Shown here piece after piece: positions 58,337 to 64,000 of a stretch of DNA of 64,000 bases. Position 1 is the stretch's first letter. Each line of letters starts with the position of its first letter. The notes below the pieces were generated by a model. It saw only the letters and a program-made list of their open reading frames with translations, ran no database searches and was not told the origin of the DNA. The stretch covers positions 62,001-126,000 of the forward strand of contig NZ_NNRM01000016.1 of assembly GCF_002252525.1 (NCBI RefSeq), given 5' to 3'. The translations under genes were made by a program, and so were the position numbers. The stretch comes from Brucella pseudogrignonensis. GTDB taxonomy: Bacteria; Pseudomonadota; Alphaproteobacteria; Rhizobiales; Rhizobiaceae.

Positions 58337-59619
58337 TGGCCGTTGAAGTCGTAACTTTCGGATGCCGCCTCAACACCTATGAATCCGAGGTGATGAAGCG
58401 CGAGGCAGACAGCGCCGGCCTTGGCGAACTCAAAGATGGCGCGATCATCTTCAACACCTGCGCCGTTACGGCAGAAGCCGTGCGTCAGGCACGTCAGGCC
58501 ATCCGCAAGGCACGCCGCGACAACCCGGAAGCCCGCATTATCGTCACCGGTTGTGCTGCGCAGACGGAATCGGCCAAATTCGAGGCCATGGATGAAGTCG
58601 ACCTCATTCTGGGTAATGAGGAAAAGCTCAAGGCCAACTCCTATCGTATGTTGCCCGACTTCGGCGTGAACCAGTTCGAAAAGGTGCGCGTCAACGACAT
58701 TATGGAAGTGCGCGAAACCGCGAGCCATATGGTCGATGCGATTGAAGGCCGCGCGCGCGCATTTGTGCAGGTGCAGAATGGCTGCGATCATCGCTGCACC
58801 TTCTGCATTATCCCTTATGGTCGCGGCAATTCACGCTCGGTGCCGATGGGCGGCGTGGTCGATCAGATCAAGCGCCTCGTCGATAATGGCTATCGCGAAG
58901 TGGTTCTGACCGGCGTGGACATGACCTCTTACGGTCCCGATCTGCCGGGAAGCCTGCGTCTCGGCAAGCTGGTGAAGACCGTTCTCAGTCAGGTGCCGGA
59001 TTTGCAGCGCCTGCGCCTGTCATCCATTGATTCCATCGAGGCCGACGAAGACCTGATGGAAGCAATCGCCAACGAAAAGCGCCTGATGCCCCATCTGCAT
59101 CTGTCGCTACAGGCAGGCGACGACATGATTTTGAAGCGCATGAAGCGTCGCCATCTGCGTGATGATTCCATCCGATTCTGCGCAGATGTACGCGCACTTC
59201 GCCCTGACATCGTGTTCGGTGCCGACATTATTGCAGGTTTCCCGACCGAGACTGAAGAGATGTTTGCAAACTCGATGAAGATCGTCGAGGAATGCGGGCT
59301 GACGCATCTGCACGTCTTCCCATACAGCGCACGCGAAGGCACACCGGCTGCACGTATGCCGCAAGTCAGGCGCGAAATCGTCAAGGAACGCGCAGCGCGT
59401 TTACGTGCCGTTGGCGACCGGGCTTATGAAAAACACCTCGCTTCTCTCAATGGCACTGTGCAGCGCCTGTTGATCGAGAAGGAAGGCATTGCCCGCACGG
59501 AAGGCTTTACGCTGGCCGCTGTTGATCAGGGTAATGCTGGCGAAATTATCGAACGAATTGTGACGGGGCATGACGGTGAAAAACTCCTCACCCGTCAGAC
59601 AGAGCCGCAAGCGGCTTAA
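58336..59619 (+). CDS. mtaB: tRNA (N6-L-threonylcarbamoyladenosine(37)-C2)-methylthiotransferase MtaB
   Basis: The 427-residue radical-SAM enzyme makes ms2t6A37 from the t6A product of TsaD. The N-terminal cluster ligands are in GCRLNTYESE, NTCAVTAEAV and TGCAAQT; the radical-SAM C-x3-C-x2-C is NGCDHRCTFCIIPYGRG. A TRAM-like domain closes the protein. The dapF-mtaB-ftsY order is conserved in Rhizobiales. Confidence 0.96.
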   Translation: MAVEVVTFGCRLNTYESEVMKREADSAGLGELKDGAIIFNTCAVTAEAVRQARQAIRKARRDNPEARIIVTGCAAQTESAKFEAMDEVDLILGNEEKLKANSYRMLPDFGVNQFEKVRVNDIMEVRETASHMVDAIEGRARAFVQVQNGCDHRCTFCIIPYGRGNSRSVPMGGVVDQIKRLVDNGYREVVLTGVDMTSYGPDLPGSLRLGKLVKTVLSQVPDLQRLRLSSIDSIEADEDLMEAIANEKRLMPHLHLSLQAGDDMILKRMKRRHLRDDSIRFCADVRALRPDIVFGADIIAGFPTETEEMFANSMKIVEECGLTHLHVFPYSAREGTPAARMPQVRREIVKERAARLRAVGDRAYEKHLASLNGTVQRLLIEKEGIARTEGFTLAAVDQGNAGEIIERIVTGHDGEKLLTRQTEPQAA

Positions 59620-59640
59620 AGCTTAAGGGCATCAGATTTC

Positions 59641-61128
59641 ATGGCAATGGGTTTCATCAAGAAAATGTTCTCCTTCGGCAAGAAGGAGGTTGAAGAAAAG
59701 CCGGTCGAACAGCCCGCTCCTGATGCCGTGGAAGCGGCTTTAGAAACACAGCTTCCTGAAACCGTCGAAGCGCCTAGCGAAACCGAAAACACTGTCGTTG
59801 AAGTGGTTATTTCCGAACCGGAAGTACCAGTGATCGCCAGTGAGCCTGAGCCTGAGCAGATTGAAGAGCCTGCCGCTGAACCGGTTGAGGAAGAAAAGGC
59901 AGAACCGGAGCATCCGGTTGCCGAGATCGAAATCCCGATTGAACAGCCACCGGTGATGGAACCGATCGTGGTTGAAGCACCTGTGCCAGAGCCCATTGTT
60001 GCGCCCGTCGTCGAGCCAGAGCCAGAGCCTGTTGCTGAACCCGAACAGGTTGAAATCGCGAAAGTTCCTGAAGTTTCAGAGGCACCCGTTGTTGAGGAAA
60101 TAGTCGAGCCCGCAACTCAGCCAGAGGCAGCGAAGCCCAAAAAGGTCAAGGTCGCAAAGGCCGTTGAAGAACATCAGGAAGAAGCGCCGGTCGAGGCAGC
60201 GCCTGAGCCAAAGCTCTCCTGGTTCGAGCGCCTGCGTCGCGGCCTGCTGCGTTCATCGAATTCATTGAGCGATTCCATCAGCGGTATCTTCACCAAGCGC
60301 AAGCTCGATGAGGACACGTTGCAGGATCTTGAAGACGTGCTCATTCAGGCCGATCTCGGCCTTGAAACGGCCATGCGTGTGACCGATGCGCTGTCGTCCG
60401 GTCGTTATGGCAAGGACGTGACTGGCGAAGAAGTGCGCAACATCATGGGCGCGGAAATCGAAAAGGTGCTTGGGCCTGTCGCAAAGCCTTTGGAGCTTGA
60501 TCTCTCGCACAAGCCGCATGTCATTCTGGTTGTCGGCGTCAATGGCACCGGCAAGACCACGACCATCGGCAAGCTTGCCGCAAAACTGACCGCTGGCGGC
60601 CTCAAGGTCATGCTTGCGGCAGGCGATACTTTCCGCGCTGCCGCCATCGAACAGCTCCATATCTGGGGCGAGCGCACCGGTTCCCCGGTTGTTTCGAGCA
60701 AGCTCGGGGCCGATGCAGCGGGCCTTGCCTATGATGCATGGAAGCAGGCCAAAGATGCGGGCAGCGATGTTCTTATCATCGACACTGCAGGCCGTTTGCA
60801 GAACAAGGCCGAACTGATGGACGAACTCGCCAAGATCGTTCGTGTTCTTGGCAAACACGATCCGGAAGCCCCACACACGGTTCTCCAGACCTTGGATGCA
60901 ACCACCGGCCAGAATGCACTCAATCAGGTCGAGATTTTCAAGAATATCGCTGGCGTCAACGGCCTTGTCATGACCAAGCTTGACGGCACGGCACGCGGCG
61001 GCATTCTGGTGGCCATTTCGGCCAAGCACAAGCTTCCGATCTATTTCATCGGCGTCGGCGAAGGCGTCGACGATCTTGAACCATTTGCGGCCAAGGATTT
61101 TGCCCGCGCCATCGCAGGAGTTGCCTGA
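59641..61128 (+). CDS. ftsY: Signal recognition particle receptor FtsY
   Basis: This 495-residue SRP GTPase docks ribosome-nascent chains at the membrane. A short amphipathic start ([14 protein letters not shown]) is followed by an unusually long acidic Pro/Glu/Val-rich region (about 15-185), then the N and G domains. GTPase motifs are [23 protein letters not shown] and [10 protein letters not shown]. The stop overlaps the yciB ATG by one base. Confidence 0.97.
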   Translation: MAMGFIKKMFSFGKKEVEEKPVEQPAPDAVEAALETQLPETVEAPSETENTVVEVVISEPEVPVIASEPEPEQIEEPAAEPVEEEKAEPEHPVAEIEIPIEQPPVMEPIVVEAPVPEPIVAPVVEPEPEPVAEPEQVEIAKVPEVSEAPVVEEIVEPATQPEAAKPKKVKVAKAVEEHQEEAPVEAAPEPKLSWFERLRRGLLRSSNSLSDSISGIFTKRKLDEDTLQDLEDVLIQADLGLETAMRVTDALSSGRYGKDVTGEEVRNIMGAEIEKVLGPVAKPLELDLSHKPHVILVVGVNGTGKTTTIGKLAAKLTAGGLKVMLAAGDTFRAAAIEQLHIWGERTGSPVVSSKLGADAAGLAYDAWKQAKDAGSDVLIIDTAGRLQNKAELMDELAKIVRVLGKHDPEAPHTVLQTLDATTGQNALNQVEIFKNIAGVNGLVMTKLDGTARGGILVAISAKHKLPIYFIGVGEGVDDLEPFAAKDFARAIAGVA

Positions 61129-61784
61129 TGGAGCATCCCGTTTTCGAACGCGATCCGTCGCAAAAGACCGAAGCAGAACGCAAGGAAGTCCCGCCGCTAC
61201 TCAAGCTTGCGCTGGAACTCGGACCGCTGCTGGTGTTCTTTTTTGCCAATGCGCGTGGTGAAAGCCTGATCGAGCGCTTTCCGGTACTTGGCCAGATTGG
61301 CGAACCGATCTTTCTGGCAACCGCACTCTTCATGGTTGCAACCGTCATTGCGCTTGCCATTTCATGGTCGATGACACGCACCCTGCCGATGATGCCGCTC
61401 ATTTCCGGCATCGTGGTTCTGGTGTTTGGTGCGCTGACGCTCTGGCTGCACAACGATACCTTCATCAAGATGAAGCCGACCATCGTAAACACGCTGTTTG
61501 GCGCGATCTTGCTCGGCGGGCTTTTATTCGGCAAATCCCTGCTTGGTTATGTGTTTGATTCGGCTTTCAAGCTGGATGCAGAGGGTTGGCGCAAGCTGAC
61601 CTTCCGCTGGGGTTTGTTCTTCATCTTCCTGGCAATTGCCAATGAAGTGGTGTGGCGCAATTTTTCGACCGATGCCTGGGTTTCCTTCAAGGTCTGGGGC
61701 ATCATGCCGATCACCATTGTCTTCACGCTTTCACAAATGCCGCTTATCCAGAAGCACACTTTGCCTGAGGCGAAAGCCGAATGA
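61128..61784 (+). CDS. yciB: Septation protein A homologue (YciB/IspZ)
   Basis: A 218-residue inner-membrane protein with five to six helices. [19 protein letters not shown] and [33 protein letters not shown] are family signatures. YciB interacts with divisome and elongasome proteins in E. coli and matters for envelope integrity. A tandem duplication copies its last codons and stop just downstream. Confidence 0.95.
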   Translation: MEHPVFERDPSQKTEAERKEVPPLLKLALELGPLLVFFFANARGESLIERFPVLGQIGEPIFLATALFMVATVIALAISWSMTRTLPMMPLISGIVVLVFGALTLWLHNDTFIKMKPTIVNTLFGAILLGGLLFGKSLLGYVFDSAFKLDAEGWRKLTFRWGLFFIFLAIANEVVWRNFSTDAWVSFKVWGIMPITIVFTLSQMPLIQKHTLPEAKAE

Positions 61785-61816
61785 ATAAGAACGTGATGAA
61801 AGCCGAATGAATAAGA
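61772..61816 (+). repeat. 26-bp-period tandem duplication at the 3' end of yciB
   Basis: GAAAGCCGAATGAATAAGA occurs at 61772-61790 and again at 61798-61816; a third, decayed piece (GGCCGAATAAC) follows. The first copy includes the yciB stop codon, so the array lies between yciB and gloB. Confidence 0.85.
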
Positions 61817-61861
61817 GTTCGGTGCAGGCCGAATAACAAACGCATGAAAATGGAGGACGCC

Positions 61862-62644
61862 ATGCCCCAGATCGACAAAAGACTCGATATCGAACAGTTC
61901 ATCTGCCGCAGCGATAATTATGGCGTTCTCATCCATGATCCTGAAAGTGAGCTGACCGCGGCAATCGACGCGCCGGATGCGCACGCAATCGAAGCGGCGC
62001 TCAAGCGCCGTGGCTGGACGCTCGACTTCATTTTCACGACGCATCATCACCTTGATCACGTCGAAGGCAACGAGGCGCTGAAAGCCAAATTCGGCGTCAG
62101 CATCATCGGACCAAAGGCTGAGCAAAGCAAAATCCCGACACTTGACCGTACCGTTCAGGACGGCGACGAGTTCACCTTCGGACTTTTCAAGGTCAAAGTG
62201 ATTTCCACGCCCGGTCACACGGCTGGCGAGATTTCCTTTTATCTGCCAGAAGCAAAAGTGGTGTTTACAGGCGACACGCTTTTTGCACTGGGCTGCGGTC
62301 GACTGTTTGAAGGAACACCGGATATCATGTTCCAGTCGCTGCAAAAGCTTGTGGCGCTGCCGGGCGATACTGCCGTTTATTGCGGCCACGAATATACGCA
62401 GAGCAATGCACGCTTTGCCTTGACCATCGATCCCGACAATTCGGCATTGAAGGAACGTGCAGCCGAGATTGCGCGGCTCCGTGCAGCTGATAAGATGACC
62501 CTGCCCTCCAGCATAGCGCTTGAAATGGCAACCAATCCATTTCTTCGCTGGCACGATGGCCGCATTCGCACGCGGCTTGGAATGCAGGGCGCAACTGATG
62601 AAGCGGTTTTCGCGGAAATCCGTAAGCGCAAGGATTTATTCTAG
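61862..62644 (+). CDS. gloB: Hydroxyacylglutathione hydrolase (glyoxalase II)
   Basis: The 260-residue metallo-beta-lactamase-fold enzyme hydrolyses S-lactoylglutathione. The binuclear site is TTHHHLDHVEGN, with further ligands in TPGHTAGEISFYL, FTGDTLFALGCGRLFEG and YCGHEYTQSNARF. The ATG at 61862 follows TGGAGGA; ATGs at 61844 and 61850 lie before that site. Confidence 0.95.
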   Translation: MPQIDKRLDIEQFICRSDNYGVLIHDPESELTAAIDAPDAHAIEAALKRRGWTLDFIFTTHHHLDHVEGNEALKAKFGVSIIGPKAEQSKIPTLDRTVQDGDEFTFGLFKVKVISTPGHTAGEISFYLPEAKVVFTGDTLFALGCGRLFEGTPDIMFQSLQKLVALPGDTAVYCGHEYTQSNARFALTIDPDNSALKERAAEIARLRAADKMTLPSSIALEMATNPFLRWHDGRIRTRLGMQGATDEAVFAEIRKRKDLF

Positions 62645-62653
62645 GACATTACC

Positions 62654-63148
62654 ATGATGACGATTTCTCGCTTCAAACAGTTTCATGCAGCAGCTCTGCT
62701 CGGCCTTTCTCTTGCGATCCTTCCGCAGTCAGCGAACATGGCCTTTGCCGAAGACATTCTGGCAATTGCAACGCCACCGCAGACACCAGCTGACATCAAC
62801 AATTTCAAGCTGACCGAAGACCTCCTGACGCGTATGGAAAAAATCCATACGCAGCTTGAGGATATGCAGCTTTCACCGACTGCCGAAGAAGGTCAGGATG
62901 CGCAGCCGTCGATGGATTCTATGGTCAAGAGCATCGAATCGCGCCCGCAAGTGGTTGAGGTGATGAAGGCGGAAAATATCGAGCCACGCGATTATCTTCT
63001 CGCCTATTTCGCCATGATGAGCGCGCTTGCAGCAGCCGATGCCGAAGAAGAAGATCAGCTTGTCGATGAAGTGAAGCAGATCAATCCCGAGCACGTCGCC
63101 TTTGGCAAACAATATGGCGACCGCATTCGCGAACTGATCGGGGAATAG
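62654..63148 (+). CDS. Secreted acidic protein of unknown function
   Basis: A 164-residue protein with a signal peptide (cleavage near NMAFAE). The mature part is helical and acidic, with a central EDMQLSPTAEEGQDAQ segment and a conserved-looking RPQVVEVMKAENIEPRDYLLAYFAMM. I do not recognise it beyond similarity to hypothetical Brucellaceae proteins. It follows gloB by nine bases and may be co-transcribed. A second ATG lies one codon in. Confidence 0.75.
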   Translation: MMTISRFKQFHAAALLGLSLAILPQSANMAFAEDILAIATPPQTPADINNFKLTEDLLTRMEKIHTQLEDMQLSPTAEEGQDAQPSMDSMVKSIESRPQVVEVMKAENIEPRDYLLAYFAMMSALAAADAEEEDQLVDEVKQINPEHVAFGKQYGDRIRELIGE

Positions 63149-63154
63149 AGTATC

Positions 63155-63190
63155 AAAAAAAACCGGCGAAGTTTCCTTCGCCGGTTTTTT
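63155..63190. terminator. Bidirectional terminator
   Basis: The stem AACCGGCGAA/TTCGCCGGTT with a GTTTCC loop has eight A on the left and six T on the right. It serves the gloB-side transcript and the convergent metal-ATPase gene. Confidence 0.9.
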
Positions 63191-63193
63191 CTT

Positions 63194-64000
63194 TCAAGAT
63201 GATTGCCTTAGCAGCCGTAGTGCGTTGATTGTCACCAGAACGGTCGCGCCGGTATCGGCCAGAATTGCTGGCCAGAGGCCAGTGATCCCCAGCACCGTGG
63301 TCACAAGGAATACCGCTTTAAGACCAAGTGCGATTGTAATATTCTGATGAATATTACTCATAGTCCGCTTCGACAGATCGACCATCGCAGCCACATCACC
63401 GACGCGACCATGCAACACCGCTGCATCCGCCGTTTCCAGCGCCACATCCGTACCGCCACCCATGGCGATGCCAACATCGGCCGCAGCAAGCGCTGGCGCG
63501 TCATTGATACCGTCGCCAACCTTGGCAACAACCTGACCCGCATTGCGAAACTCGCCAACGATCCGCTGCTTGTCTTCCGGCAGGAGTTCGGCACGCACTT
63601 CGATGCCCAGATCCTTGCCGATAGCTTCTGCCGTGCGACGATTATCGCCGGTCAGCATAACGGTCCGAATACCGGCATCCTTCAGCGTCTTAAGCCCAGC
63701 GATCGCATCCGCGCGCGGCTCGTCACGCATGGCTATGGCACCTGCAATTTTGCCGTCTGCAACCAGAACAGAAACCGTCTTACCCTCATCATTACAGGCA
63801 GCAATCCGCGCCGCTAGATCGTCCGGAATGACAGAGATTTCATTGGCAGCCTTGCGCGAACCCAAGAACAGCTCAATCCCATCAGCTTTACCTGACACAC
63901 CCTTGCCGCCATGTGCCTTACCTGCCGAAACGGCTGAGAGTTTCAGGCCACGCGTATCTGATGCACCGACAATCGCTAAGGCTAACGGATGGCTTGAACC
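63194..64000 (-). CDS. zntA: Heavy-metal translocating P1B-type ATPase, ZntA-like (C-terminal part, runs off the window)
   Basis: The frame is open from the window edge to the stop at 63194. Visible are the SSHPLALAI nucleotide-binding motif, MLTGDNRRTAEAIG, VGDGINDAPALAAADVGIAMG and the last membrane helices. The last helix GLWPAILADTGATVLVTINALRLL carries the Asp conserved in Zn/Cd/Pb-exporting P1B-2 pumps. The CPC and phosphorylation motifs lie outside. An internal GTG at 63898 is not the start. Confidence 0.92.
   Translation of the reverse strand, partial: GSSHPLALAIVGASDTRGLKLSAVSAGKAHGGKGVSGKADGIELFLGSRKAANEISVIPDDLAARIAACNDEGKTVSVLVADGKIAGAIAMRDEPRADAIAGLKTLKDAGIRTVMLTGDNRRTAEAIGKDLGIEVRAELLPEDKQRIVGEFRNAGQVVAKVGDGINDAPALAAADVGIAMGGGTDVALETADAAVLHGRVGDVAAMVDLSKRTMSNIHQNITIALGLKAVFLVTTVLGITGLWPAILADTGATVLVTINALRLLRQSS

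Overview
The window is a gene-dense, chromosomal stretch of an alphaproteobacterium of the family Brucellaceae, most likely an Ochrobactrum-type Brucella sensu lato. The evidence is the Omp19 lipoprotein, the OtpR/CenR response regulator with its cyclic-nucleotide-binding partner, the alphaproteobacterial heme operon carrying a mitofilin (Mic60) homologue, and dispersed RIME-like palindromes. Omp19 appears clearly diverged from the classical Brucella form, which argues for a non-classical lineage (inference from recalled family sequences, not an alignment). I see no tRNA, rRNA, CRISPR array, insertion sequence or integrated phage; a single small phage-like lipoprotein gene is the only accessory-looking item.

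Layout. 1-9144: the ftsX start and ftsE, a small lipoprotein, aqpZ, an MFS exporter, a TerB-like protein and the heme operon hemC-hemD-mic60-hemY (minus strand). 9219-12734: tsaD-gpsA, YciI, EVE and a methyltransferase (plus strand). 12785-17655: an EamA transporter divergent from a MocR regulator, a purine-type NCS2 permease and an L,D-transpeptidase. 17799-18978: the otpR-cpkA signalling pair. 18982-26383: an ABC-F ATPase, xthA, lolA, ftsK and amtB (minus). 26764-31221: tesB, a Ubi-type monooxygenase, a GT-C-like membrane protein, OsmC and a VOC protein. 31360-34802: sdhCDAB. 35261-41264: a GNAT, a diguanylate cyclase, leuC, rplS, DUF4260, trmD and rimM. 41413-43764: xerC, a TraB/GumN protein and a small membrane protein. 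43837-54780: the TCA supercluster mdh-sucCD-sucAB-lpdA, with three unrelated genes between sucB and lpdA. 55203-56984: zapE and omp19. 57449-63148: dapF-mtaB-ftsY-yciB, gloB and a secreted protein. 63194-64000: the C-terminal part of a ZntA-type metal ATPase.

Functionally, the window joins central respiration (succinate dehydrogenase, 2-oxoglutarate dehydrogenase, succinyl-CoA synthetase, malate dehydrogenase, heme and quinone synthesis) with cell division and envelope functions (FtsEX, FtsK, XerC, ZapE, YciB, LolA, Omp19, L,D-transpeptidase, OtpR).

The most interesting signals are regulatory. Canonical CtrA boxes (TTAA-N7-TTAA) lie about 80-90 bp upstream of both ftsE and ftsK. A sigma-54-like promoter precedes an amtB that lacks its usual glnK neighbour. 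Three GTAC-centred boxes sit in the MocR/EamA divergent promoter, and a TTACG palindrome sits upstream of mdh. No clearly new multi-gene system was found; most of the window is ordinary core genome.
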